Assembly: GCA_964247055.1 (NCBI GenBank)
Contig: OZ176055.1
Location: 8,494,001-8,558,000, forward strand
Origin: Paragordius varius
Lineage: Eukaryota > Nematomorpha
Direction: 5' to 3'
Length of the DNA stretch: 64,000 bases
A program made the translations under genes and the position numbers. Positions 24,893 to 36,514 of this stretch are shown here, piece after piece (within the stretch, counting starts at the first letter, position 1; every line of letters starts with the position of its first letter). Under the pieces are notes generated by a model. That model was not told the DNA's origin. It was given only the letters and a program-made list of their open reading frames with translations, and searched no databases.

Positions 24893-26093
24893 ATGTATTT
24901 TTTTCCCTACCACTCCTTCTCCCGATCTTGGATACAGATAATTGAAATTTAGAATTATCAAAATGCTTTTTTAAATTGGTGTATATATTTTTATGGTCAT
25001 TGATCCAAATCGAAAAAGTACAAAATTAGGGTGCATTGTGCCAAAAAAAAATTTTTTGGTGAAAAATATTCTTTCTTTCTAAAAATATTGAAAGGGGCTT
25101 TCTTTATTTTATTAAGCGCATGTTCTATAGTTTTAAAAATTTAATAGTAAAAAGAATCTCAATCTTAAACTTTTGCACCAGCATTATTTTACTTTGGAAT
25201 ATAATTGCTAATACAACAGGTATATAAATGTTTAGTATGGTTAAAATATGTATAACTAACTTTTATAAGTTTTATTACATTTGGCTCGACATATTTTGAT
25301 ATATATTGATTTGCACTTTTTGTTTTCGTGTATTGAAACTAAATAAATGCTAAAAATATAAAATTATCAAATACAGGACAGCATGTTTAATAATTAATTT
25401 TTAACTAAATAAACCTTCAAAACAATAGACAAGTTTAGCTCTAGGGCAAACGACCCCAAAATGTAATCGTTCCCAATAAAATAAAAAGTTGATGAAGTGT
25501 TAAATGTTATAAAATTTTTATTTTTTAGGTGTATCCGATAGTCTTTTTTGGCCCTCTTTGATAGTTTTCAAAAAATCAACGGAAATGCCCATATTTTTTG
25601 ATATTATATGACTATGATATTAAAAAATATTTTACAAAGAATGCCTTTGTTTAAAAATTTAATTTAAAATAATTGGTGCAATGATGCTGAACACTTTATC
25701 AGCTCAATGTTATGATTTAAAGATGTTTTTGACTTTAAATTATAAATGAATTATTGTGAAAAACACAACTTATGTTTTACTTAAATTTAAGGTAAAACTT
25801 GTCTTACGTTCTAAAAATTTATATCCTATAAATATGCGAAAATGTTAAAATCATTTAGCTATGATTATATTGCTGTATATCTTTTTAAGTTTGTAACACA
25901 CTCCAAACTTTTTTATCTAAGCTCAGCATTGTTTAGCCCTAACCCACAGTTTAGAAATTTTACCGTCAAATATAACAGAGAATACCTAATATGTTTCAAG
26001 GATTGTATAGCTGTATCAAAAATCCCATATTAATTATTTTTATAAAATTGGTAACGTATTACACGATGGGCCACTGATATAAAGAATAATTAC

Positions 26094-26148
<55 letters not shown>

Positions 26149-26244
26149 TTGTTACCATTGCAATGTCTCAGAAATGCCGCCTTGAAATTTGCTGAAATCG
26201 TCATCCGAATTTTGCAGATGGCCCAGTGTTACCAATTTTAAAGT
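24893..26244. other. Intergenic with repeat fragments and (TA)n
   Basis: AT-rich. 25370-25480 resembles 7430-7560, and 25540-25780 has short stretches like the 1-kb element interior. A TA microsatellite spans about 26099-26145. The 63-codon frame at 25842-26033 shows no domain and is not called as a gene. Confidence 0.35.
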
Positions 26245-26391
26245 GTCGCAAAAAATATTTTACTTGTGCCCAGTGCCGTACACCATATAATCCTAAAAAA
26301 ATTTAGCACTGTTTAACACATTTGCAGAGTTTTATACTCAAAATAAATGTATCTTTAGAGCCACAATGAATCGCGGTTTGAGTACCACTAG
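26245..26391. mobile_element. hAT right-end remnant
   Basis: Ends with cgcggtttgagtaccacta, the right terminus of the 30494-32916 hAT family, preceded by internal sequence of that family (acacatttgcagagttttatact). No transposase. Confidence 0.5.
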
Positions 26392-26423
26392 TCTACCCAA
26401 TTAAATAATAAATCATTAAAAGT

Positions 26424-26429
26424 TTTATT
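26424..26429 (-). terminator. Probable poly(A) signal of the F-box-like gene
   Basis: AATAAA on the minus strand, 15-20 nt beyond the stop codon of the F-box-like gene. Confidence 0.5.
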
Positions 26430-26443
26430 CAAAATATATCGCA

Positions 26444-27820
26444 TTAATTTCCTAATTTTAATATGTAAGTAATGTCAGAAAAACTGATTGCCAGCAATAA
26501 ACCATTTAAGGTAGTAATTGCCTTCATGTTATTATACATATAATATGGTCTATCGATACTGATCAAATGAATCCCATTTTCTAAATGGTTATAGCTTTTT
26601 TCTAATTTTGCTACGCTTTTATCGTTCATATGGTGTACAAGTTTGACGATTTGAACTCCTAAACTTCTATCAAACCTATCAAAAGTAAAGTATCCAACGA
26701 GGGTATGTTTATAACTGCTTGGATGTTCGGATACCAGGCAAACTAACTGAGTATACATATAAAAATCAATTATAGCGTTTAAGTGCCTATTAATAGGACA
26801 CTCTTGATAAAACATCAATCCTTTTGCATTAAGCACAAATACTATGGTATCATCTAAGCCAACAATTCCATTCACAGTGACTTGAAGGTGGAGTTGATGA
26901 GTTAAAGATGGGTTGTGATCAATTTTTTTAGGAAGATATTTTTTCATAATTTGTATTTCATCGGTAAATAATGAAGTGTATGATTCTATTTTACGACTAT
27001 GGAAAATTAAATCCATTGGGCAATTTGAATACATTGAGAATGTGGGGCGATCATATACCCAGCTATTGCTAATGTTAACTACGTCTTTATTAAGGTCAAT
27101 GATTAACTCATAAATTATGTCATCAGCTATAACAATAATGTTACAAGGTATGCATGTAAAATTTACTAATGAGCGGTATTCAAAATGATGATTCCAAATC
27201 TCTTTATATTGTTCTTGTTCGGATTTTGTTACAATTTTATGAATTCTTAGAATTCCGTTTTCATTTAAAGATATCATATATTGATAGGACTCAACCATTC
27301 CAACACAATTTATATCACGGATGTCTCGATTTCTCCACAACATAATTTTTATAATAGGCTGTGGAGAATCGTATTTTATTGTGGACAAATAAAGTATATG
27401 GAGATGGCCACTGTCAAACATTATCCTATAGACAGTCAATTCATCTTGATCACAACCTATGAGCATTCTATTACCACAAAGTTCAATAACATGTACATTT
27501 TTATTGGGAGACTCTATTTTTGTCAATACAGGTGGATTGTGTTTTATTGGTTTATACAAGCGGTACAAGCATCGCCAAAAATTTACATTTTGTTTCTCAT
27601 AATTGTTCGACTCTATCATTTTGGAGTCCGTTCCTAATATCAGATCAATATCCATGGGGAAAACGGTCTTATATAATAAATATTTCCAGCATCCTGTACA
27701 CTGCATATACTTCTCCACAACATATCTGTAATATTTATTGACTGCGCCTAATTGGTTTAAATCATTTTCATCTAGGTAGTATATAACATGTTGCAAAATA
27801 CAACAATCAGTTTTATTCAT
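26444..27820 (-). CDS. F-box-like protein, intronless, 458 residues
   Basis: An uninterrupted single frame. Residues of about 6-50 (CCILQHVIYYLDENDLNQLG, then VNKYYRYVVEKYMQCTGCWK) follow the F-box pattern: a leucine-rich first helix, y-L-d-x-x-D-L, then V-n-k-y-y-r and a final W. F-boxes recruit substrates to SCF ubiquitin ligases through SKP1. The other ~400 residues are rich in short beta-strand-like stretches separated by turns, suggesting a beta-propeller or similar recognition domain, but I do not see WD or Kelch signatures. A mariner relic lies just upstream. I do not recognise an orthologue. The long intact frame with ordinary codon content argues for a real gene; origin by retroposition is possible given the absence of introns. 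Confidence 0.65.
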   Translation of the reverse strand: MNKTDCCILQHVIYYLDENDLNQLGAVNKYYRYVVEKYMQCTGCWKYLLYKTVFPMDIDLILGTDSKMIESNNYEKQNVNFWRCLYRLYKPIKHNPPVLTKIESPNKNVHVIELCGNRMLIGCDQDELTVYRIMFDSGHLHILYLSTIKYDSPQPIIKIMLWRNRDIRDINCVGMVESYQYMISLNENGILRIHKIVTKSEQEQYKEIWNHHFEYRSLVNFTCIPCNIIVIADDIIYELIIDLNKDVVNISNSWVYDRPTFSMYSNCPMDLIFHSRKIESYTSLFTDEIQIMKKYLPKKIDHNPSLTHQLHLQVTVNGIVGLDDTIVFVLNAKGLMFYQECPINRHLNAIIDFYMYTQLVCLVSEHPSSYKHTLVGYFTFDRFDRSLGVQIVKLVHHMNDKSVAKLEKSYNHLENGIHLISIDRPYYMYNNMKAITTLNGLLLAISFSDITYILKLGN

Positions 27821-27929
27821 ACATAATAGGTATTAAAACGTTAACAATTATTTTCTATAAAGTGTACTATCTATGAAATTCAAAATTTTGTCTCTCGAAG
27901 GCTAAAATTGTTCCACCAACTATCAACAA

Positions 27930-29053
27930 AAATTTAAATCGGCCCTAAAGAAAGCATTTTTGGAAAAAACGTTTAATAATTTTGAAAAGGATTTATTTAT
28001 TAATTATATTGAAAATATTTTTCATCATCTTCTAACACATTCACCCATTTCTCAGGTAATTGAATGCCATGACAGAAAAATTGATTCCCTTTTGGGGCAA
28101 ACCATTCGTCAAGTCATTTTTCATCTTTAAATTAAATAAAGTGCTGCTCTTCTAGCCCATTGCGAAGAGTTACTAAGCAGATGGCTCAAGGTTAGAAGAG
28201 TACATTGGATGCCAAAGAGTTTGCTATCGAAGTGAAAGGTTTTAAATGGTTTTGTTTTAAATGGAACATTGTCAAGTAACAAAATCGTTTTGCCATGTCT
28301 CCCGCCATTCCAGTCCTTTATTAAAAAAAGCATGGATCCAAAGTTCCTAATACACAATTTCAATCTCATCCCACCACTCAAAGCATGGTCTGCCAAAGCG
28401 ATTTGGCCTTGGTGTTGATGGATCGTCTGGCAAGAGAAAATGCACCATTTTTCCGCTTTGGAACTAAAGAAGTCATTTTATCATTGCCCATCACATTTTA
28501 AATAAAATTTCATTTCAAGACGATGAAGTAGGGTTCCACAAGTCACTGTTCGGTTTTCGATTTGATATTCATTCAAATTGTGGGGCCCATTTATCGAGAT
28601 TGGTCGTTTCCATTGATCGTAAACATCTTCTGATTGTTTGTGATACATGTAATGCTTCTGCTAATTACCATTGAGTGAGTTGGGACATCCAATAAATCTT
28701 GCACTTTATGGAAATCGCAGATGTGTGGTCCGCCCACCCCTTCACATTAAAATACATACAATTTCCCAAACCATATTTTACGTGTTATTTTTGGAGTATC
28801 CATACTATATGTTTCTATCAGCAAACGAGGATTTTCAACATCCCTTTTCTTCTGATGGCAATACGCACCCCATTTAGGTATAAAAATAGACACGATTACT
28901 GATAAAAATAGGACGCTAGCTTTAGGCGGACTCAACTTGCTTGTGCTTGCCGTTTAATATCATATAAAATGACGTATGTATCCAATTGCTGACTTTGTAC
29001 TTTTCGCTGACGCCTTCTCTTAGTAAAATGGTAATGACTTATGACTACACCTG
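27930..29053 (-). mobile_element. Degraded mariner element
   Basis: The right end reads gacttatgactacacctg, the same terminus as the relic at 21099. On the minus strand the N-terminal part is near 28930-28750 (AYCHQKKRDVEN, KITRKIWFGKLY). A central block is near 28330 (GRHGKTILLLDN, equivalent to the H-D-N-A-R-P-H region). The C-terminus at about 28110-28010 reads LDEWFAPKGNQFF followed by GIQLPEKWVNVLEDDEKYF and a stop, a textbook mariner ending. Reading frames are broken in several places. The left terminus is not sharply defined. Confidence 0.75.
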
Positions 29054-29944
29054 ATATATATCAATATTTTATTCAATATAACTAAAATATAGCCCGCGGC
29101 CTTTTAAATACTTTCAAAAATTCAAAAGGTAATAAACTTTAGAAAGGGTTTATGAGTCATGGATTTTAGCCTATCAATATTTTAACCTTACTAATATATA
29201 AAAAATCGTGGAAATATTATCCGCTTAATCAAATAAACGTCAATGTAGGTTTTTTGCTATCACTGTTGTTTTCAGTAAAAAGTTTGGATAATATTTAAAA
29301 AATCGGATAAATGTGAATAATTTATGCACAAATTTATTTAAACTATAATATTTTTTACTTTAACCATTCTAGTTGATCATCAAGCGAAGCATTTAAAATA
29401 TATTGACGATATAATATATATGACAATAATTTGGTTTGCGTGGAAAAACTACTGTAATTGGATATAAAAGTTAACTGTATCTTTATTTAAAACCGCCCAA
29501 AGTAAGAGCGTCTAATTAAAAAAATACTTTATATCTAGAATTTAACGTTGTATAAGTTTTAAAAATTAAGCTTTATCAGAAAAATATTAACCGGCCTGAC
29601 TGCTAAAAACAGTAATCGTCTCATTTATTGAAAACAGAAGCATATGAAACTATATCAAATATATGAAAACTTAATTAATTATTAAATTGTTAATGAAACA
29701 AAAATTGAAAAATATATTATATACCATTATTTTACTTAACTATATTTAATACACGTGATAAACATAGGTTTGCAAGTTTTTGACTGTTTTAACCGGTCTT
29801 ACCCATCTCTTAACATTTGTGTAGATGGCAATTGATTTCGTTACATTTTGATTATCTGAAGTACTTTAATTCTTTCATTGAGTAATATTAATTAATATCA
29901 ATTTAAATATATCAGTGCACACAATTTGGACCTAAAAATATTCT

Positions 29945-29992
<48 letters not shown>
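29054..29992. other. Intergenic, nothing recognised, ending in (TA)n
   Basis: AT-rich sequence between the mariner relic and the fold-back-like element. The last ~45 bp (about 29948-29992) are a TA microsatellite. No gene seen. Confidence 0.4.
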
Positions 29993-29994
<2 letters not shown>

Positions 29995-30338
29995 ATTTAC
30001 AGGTTAAATTCACCCTTAAACAATTCAAATTCACCCTTGAACAATTCAAATTCACCCTCGAACAATTCAAATTCACCCTAAAAATAAATTATGTGTTTTC
30101 GAACTAATATAACTCATTATTAATGAGAAATATATATTTATGGCATAGTTTCTTATTTTTTCAGTATTACTTAAATTAAAACAAAATTTTTATTTTTTAA
30201 AAATATATAAAAATATTGGGTAATTTTTTATCTAAAAACATATATTTTATTTGTGGGGGAATTTGAATTGTTTAAGGGTGAATTTGAATTGTTCAAGGGT
30301 GAATTTGAATTGTTCAAGGGTGAATTTGAATTGTAAAT

Positions 30339-30340
<2 letters not shown>
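29993..30340. mobile_element. Fold-back-like element with 21-bp subrepeat arms, copy 1
   Basis: 348 bp. Starts CCATTTAC and ends GTAAATGG, flanked by TA within a TA microsatellite. The left arm is about four tandem units of ttcacccttgaacaattcaaa (period 21); the right arm is the same array inverted. The ~180-bp core is AT-rich. Related copies are at 32926, 48930, 49490, 52718 and 58811. TA target and short inverted ends suggest mobilisation by a Tc1/mariner-type transposase; the arm structure resembles fold-back elements. Confidence 0.7.
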
Positions 30341-30382
<42 letters not shown>

Positions 30383-30493
30383 GAAAATGCACAGGGATTC
30401 TGATTGTGTATATGGTTTTAGAATTTAATCATATAAGGTTATTTACACTTCTGTAATAATTTATATAAAAAATTACAACATTACACCTTAAAT

Positions 30494-32916
30494 CAGTGGT
30501 ACTCACCAAAAATATTTGACGGGCCAAAAAAATATATTTTTTTTCGAGGGCCATGAACCTTATAATGGCAAATATTCCATAGCTATTCGACACATGTGCA
30601 CATATTTATACTCTAAATCAGCACAACGATTTTTTTGCGCGCATATTAATCCAGCTAAAAACTCGTTTTGCCTATTTTGTTTCAAAAATTTAAATATTTT
30701 GATGACATTTATTTTGATATTAACCAATAATTTTGACAAATATCGTTTCGTCTCTTGACAGGCCAATCATAATACGTCGTCCATATGATCATCGGTTTAG
30801 CGATTTCTGTATGTATTCTTGACATCCTTCATTTTTAAATATCCTGCACACGTGTAAGTTGAAGTAAAAACAGTTAGGATAACTTTAGTACATTTTTTTT
30901 ATATTTTCATATTTATTTGGCATCTTGCCAAAACTTTACATATCTTCCTTCTCTATGATTTTCCTTGAATATAGCCTCCAAATTGGAACCATTTTTAAAA
31001 TCTACGAATTCTTTAATGATGTGCGCCTGATCAAAACCGGGGATTTCAACAAGTTTTAAGCAATTTTTAATATTTCTTAATTCTTGAAACATCTCATTAA
31101 ATAAAAATGTTAATTGTAGATTATTAAATTAATCGCAGTAAATCCATATTTTCCTTGTGAATCGTTTTAAATGAAGGAAAATATTGGAAGTTTTATTTAT
31201 AAAATCTTGTTTATATATTATTTATTTTTCTTCAAAAGCTATATTTTGATTAAATTGGGTTATTGTTTTGCTCCCTTAAAGACTTATATTAAAAATACTA
31301 TGTTCATAAGATGTCGCAAAGGTAGGCTAATAAAACGCACCATTTGTCACTATTAATTTCCTCGTCAAACTTTTTGTCATCTTTTATAAAAATTATAATT
31401 TGTCTTATACAAAAATTCTATTTTATACCTTGCTAAGGCTTAGTCATCTCACAACGGTTCACAAAAGAATATCATCGAACTCACTGTGGATATCTTTCAG
31501 AGGTTTTTATTTACAACGGTTGAATTCTCTGCCACAGATGTGGTTAAATCCACAACCGTTTTAATTACTGAATTGATTGATTCATCTTTTACACGCGAAA
31601 CCAAGTTTTGCTGATGGGCAGTGAAAGGATAAAATATTTTTACTATTATATTTGTTTTTCAACAGAATAAATCCTTTGTTTATTCCAATCATAGAGGGAC
31701 AACCATCTGTGCAGATCGAAACTAAATTTTTCATAGATATACCATTATTCTCGAAAAAAGTGCTAATTATTTCGAGAAAATCAAATCCTTTCGTGGTATT
31801 ATTCATTGATAAAAATTTTAAATATTCCTCGTGATTTTGTTGTCGTTGTAAAATCTCACGAAGAGTGCACATGGAGGTGTTGAAACTATATCAGTGCGAG
31901 AATCAATAGCAATATCAAAATATTACAGTTTTTCAGAGCCAAATGATTGTTAAAAATATAATTAGACATATCTTTAATGCGTCGAGCACAGGTTGAATCA
32001 GAAAGTTGAAGTTTTTTAATTTGCCTCATGATTTAATATTTATTATGGAATTTATCAAATAAAAAAGTGCAACCATTTATTAGACATTCTTTTATTGGTT
32101 GGGAATCAGTAAACGGTTTCATATTTTTTCCTAAAATATAGCGAAATTTATACGAAGCTAATGTTAAAGCTTTTTCCTGGGGGAATATGGACATAATAAA
32201 TTTTTCTTTCTAGCATGATTCCTTAATCGTTTTATATTTTTCGTTTCTTTTCTCATGATTTTCTGGAAATTTATGAGAATGATGGATTGTAAAATGTCTT
32301 ATATTTTTTTTATAATTATGTTGTCCTTTTATATAAGGCAGGTAACAATATTTTTATTTTAGTGACAAAGAATTTTTCTTTCCATTCTTTTTTAAAGGAG
32401 CGATTTTCCTCGATAATTTACGTTTTGTAGCATCAGATATCATCCTTGGAATTTATGTGTAAATATTATTTTTTCAAAAAATGGGATAAGTTAAATTATG
32501 CTATTATAAACTTGGTCAAAATTTAAGAATGTTGATTTGAATATTTTTTATGGGAATGAGTTATAAAAAATGATGTAGGATAGCAATGAAAAGAATGTAT
32601 ATGTAAGTTTGAGAAAGGCTTGCTTAAATACAAAAAAGGAATGCAATAAAATTTTCAAAGTAGACATAATAGAATATAGAAACAGAAACAACGTGTGCTA
32701 AAATTTTGAAATCATTTTAATATACGGAAATTTTTTACATTTCAAATTGGGTAATAAATTGAAATTACCCAAATTAAACCTTAAGAAAATAAATTAATAT
32801 TAAAATAAGCGAAAATTCGTTTATGTGTATTTTAAAAATTAGTTAAAAAAAATAATTTAAGTATCAATATGTTCATAAGGCATTTTTTAAGCACTCCCGC
32901 GGTTTGAGTACCACTG
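30494..32916 (-). mobile_element. hAT transposon with degraded ZBED-type transposase, 2.4 kb
   Basis: Begins cagtggtactc and ends gagtaccactg, with near-matching 8-bp duplications ccttaaat (30486-30493) and ccttatat (32917-32924). Minus-strand fragments resemble hAT transposases of the ZBED5/GTF2IRD2 type. An N-terminal basic region lies near 32440-32380 and a segment with QLSDSTCARRIKDMS near 32000. A longer frame at 31582-31872 carries ISMKNLVSICTDGCPSMIG, matching the hAT block with C-T-D-G-x-x-x-M. The frame is interrupted in several places, so it is no longer autonomous. Solo ends of the same family occur at 1297, 2868, 26245, 38360 and 40055. Confidence 0.8.
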
Positions 32917-32925
32917 CCTTATATA

Positions 32926-33291
32926 CCATTACAATTCAAATTCACCCTTAAACAATTCAAATTCACCCTTGAACAATTCAAATTCACCCTTGAACAATTC
33001 GAATTCACCCTTAAACAATTCAAATTCACCCTCAAATAAAATATATGTTTTTAGATTAAAAATTACCAATATTTTTATATATTTTTAAAAAATAAAAAAT
33101 TTTGTTTTAAATTAAAATAATACTGAAAAAATAATAAACTATGCCATAAAAATATATTCCTTATTAATAATGAGTTATTTTAGTTCAAAAAGACATAATT
33201 TTTTTAGGGTGAATTTGAATTGTTCAAGGGTGAATTTGCATTGTTCGAGGGTGATTTGAATTGTTGAAGGGTGAATTTGAACTGTAAATGG
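32926..33291. mobile_element. Fold-back-like element with 21-bp subrepeat arms, copy 2
   Basis: 366 bp, flanked by TA (32924-32925, 33292-33293). The left arm has about five 21-bp units (ttcacccttaaacaattcaaa type). The right arm has about four inverted units and ends in ctgtaaatgg. It starts within the right target duplication of the hAT element, so it inserted after or beside it. Confidence 0.7.
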
Positions 33292-33299
33292 TAAATTTA

Positions 33300-33600
33300 A
33301 AATATTTTTGGTTTTATGACGCTTATTGATTTATTCCAAAAATATCACTGAAATATATATTAAACTACATGTAAAAAGAAAAAGACTTTTTTTATTAATT
33401 TTTAATTTTTGCGGGGTTCGAAAGTAACAAATTTTTTCGCCCTTCTGAAACGGGTTAGTTTTTAAAAATAAGAGCCTAAATGTAATTGGGCGATAGATTA
33501 TAATATATGTGAATTTCGACATCAAAAGGAAATTTCGAAAAATGAAACAATTTTAGAGCGTGTTCATACTTTGAGACATGATGGCGGTATAAAAATTTAA
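33300..33600. mobile_element. Fragment of the 1-kb long-inverted-repeat element
   Basis: Shares ttattccaaaaatatcactg, gcccttctgaaacgggttag-like and atgatggcggtataaaaa-like blocks with the interior and arm of the elements at 23862 and 62290. Both termini are missing. Confidence 0.4.
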
Positions 33601-33871
33601 TATAATGAATATATATGCGTTTAATTTGCAGACGCTATATGCAATTACATTTGCCTAAAAAAAATAAACATTAATAAAGATTAATAAACTGTAAACGAGG
33701 TTATGACTTTTGAGGTTATTTTTTAATAATTTTTATTTTATCGATATTTAATAAATATTGTACACTAGAAAATTTGAGTTTTTCGCCTCCCTAATCAATT
33801 ATTATAAAAATTCTAATTGTAGATCATATCTTTACAATCTTATAGTCGACCCAGTCGATCGCTCATGTTGT

Positions 33872-36456
33872 ATGGGGAAGGTATTTTCACGACCTTCGAA
33901 CAAACCTGTATTAATTCTAGAAAAGATAGATAAAGTTTTTTTATATATTTATATAGGATTTGAAAAAACAGTATGATCTACGCGACTACAGCCAGATTAC
34001 CTATAAAAAGTATTCAGTTGAATTACTATTGTTTGGTGGGATTCTTATGTTAATTGGAGCCTTATATTTATGGCTATTCAAACCCAGTGACATATATAAA
34101 TTTAATGTTACGCTTGGTTTGCTTCTTACACCATTATGGTAAATTTATTTTAATGATAGTATATGGGGCTTTAGAAATTTGTTGAAATTATATTTCGAAA
34201 AATGTCGTCTTAATTCAGGTTATTATTTACGGTTAATTTTAGAACGTAAAATAAAAGATTTGATAAAACTCAAAAACGATATATTGGACAATATTAAGAA
34301 GACAAAAACATATGAAGATGCAATTGAGATTTTAAATAAATTTGGGGAAAAGCCTATCGCAACACCGATTTCTCTTGAAAAGCCTGCTAAACCCACCAAC
34401 AACATTAATAAATTATTGGAAGATAAACAGCAACTCGCCATAAATGATGTGAAAAGTGATCATCATGAACAATACATTCCCAAAACTCCACGTCCAATTT
34501 TACCTCCAACTTTTGTGCCTTCCACTACTCAATCAGGTCATCAAAATCACAAAAACAAAAGTTTCCTTGATATAATGGTTGAATCTCTGATTGGGGATGG
34601 GAATCCGAATTACAGATATGCCTTAATTTGCACCAATTGTCACAATCATAATGGAATGGCTTTGAAAGAGGAGTTTCCTTTTTTAGGTTTGGTTTATAGG
34701 AATTTTTAATTAAAAAATTAGATATTAAGTTTTATTTTATATAAGTATTCTTTTTGCTTAGTTAATGGTTTATAAAATTAATATATACCATTTGAACTTG
34801 TTTGGGTTCGTCCATTTGCAATTATTATTTTCTTTCGTTAAATGGGTATAAATATTTATTAAAGAATGGAACGAACAAGAGCTCTATGGTATTAACAATA
34901 TCATATTCATCAAAAAAGTATAAGAATTACCATGGAGCTTTTGTTTTTTCCATTTTTTACCAAATATTTAAACCCATTTAACAAAAAAAATTGGACGACT
35001 GTAAGCTGGTGTTTTTGACTTTTGATTAATTAATATTTCTAGTTAGGGAATATCATAACCAAATGTTAAAATTTGTTTATTTATTCACAAATATCGTGAC
35101 CGTCGCCAGAGAATTTGCACAATTTTTTATATATGCCACAAAAAATTAAGTTGCTATTAAAATTAAATATTTTCAGACTTTAATAAGTTTTTTATAGATA
35201 GGCTTAGGCTGTATCATTGATATTGATATTAAATAATCTTTATTTAAATTGATTTTTCCCATAGAAAGGAAATATGTATTTATTATTTAATATATAAAAT
35301 TTATCTAAAATCATAATTTTTAATAATATCAATTTACTAAATATTTATTATTATTATAGCAAAGATCGTTGTCGATTTATTGCTTTTTCGAAGATTTTCT
35401 CCAGTTTATTCGAAATGTTAGCTGTTGTAAAGAAAGATTGGTTTCTTTGGTTAGGTTTTTGATCCAGCGCATCTTGCAGCGTCCACGTTTCCTGGATCCT
35501 TCGACCTTGCCTGTCATTAGTTGGAATTCCAAGTCATTAGCTCTGGTAATGTGACCAAAGTATGATAATTTCATTTTGAGGCATATGCCAATCAGGTGTA
35601 TCTCGGGGTTTATTTTGTCAAGGATTACAATGTTCTTTACTTTGTATTTCCTGATTCGAAGTATCTTTCGCCAGTACCACATTTCGAAGGCGTTAACGTA
35701 TCTTCTGTCATCCTTTTTTATTGTCCAGGTTTCTGATGCGTATAGCATGCTAGGAAATATTAGGGCTTTAACTAAACAGATTTTTGTTTTAAGTTTGATG
35801 TCGTGTGATGACCATAGTTTATTATATTTTATCATTTTTGTCTTAGCAATTCCTATTCTTCTTTTGATGTCGGGGGTGCTGTTGTTAGTCGTATTTATAA
35901 GACTGCCTAGGTAAGTGTATTGGGACACAACTTCTATTTGTTGGTTGTGAAAAGATAAGTTGTTATAGTGTGAGCGTTTATAATCATGATTTTAGTTTTT
36001 ATAAAGTTGATCGTCAATCCAAATTTTTGACATTCGTTTGAGAATTTAGTTAGGAGTTTTTTCAGGTTGTTGACTGAGTTTGACAGCAGTATAGTGTCAT
36101 CAGCACAGTGAAGTGATGATATAATATTGCCGGCGATGCTTATGCCATTAGCTTTATTTATATATTTCTCAATACGCTTTCTATGCAGACGTTAAAAAGA
36201 GTCGGTAAAAGGACGCATCCTTGTCGTAAATCATTGTTCATTCGTATCCAATTACTTGTGCCGTATGGGGTTTTTATGGTTAATATTGGAGTTTCAGATC
36301 ACATTTTAAACATCATCAAATCCCTTTACTAAATATTTATTTATTGATAAATATAACAAATTAAAACAACTTTTTCCAAAAGATTGTGGATAATTAACAT
36401 ATTAGAAACGATATTTTAGTAACTACATTCACTAAAAAATTAAGGTAACAAAATTG

Positions 36457-36514
<58 letters not shown>

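Noticed and set aside
26444-26460. Reading the F-box-like gene as a pseudogene because it lacks introns
   Set aside because: 458 codons are uninterrupted, and a poly(A) signal lies just beyond the stop.
31652-31834. Plus-strand open frame inside the hAT element
   Set aside because: It is the antisense shadow of the transposase fragment on the minus strand.
29993-33291. 21-bp regular repeats that might suggest a CRISPR array
   Set aside because: There are no unique spacers; units are directly adjacent and arranged as opposing arms of a TA-flanked element in a eukaryotic genome.
33758-33871. Upstream extension of the lunapark frame from 33758
   Set aside because: The family begins at MGKVFSR; the upstream codons show no similarity, and the glycine after Met fits the expected N-myristoylation site.
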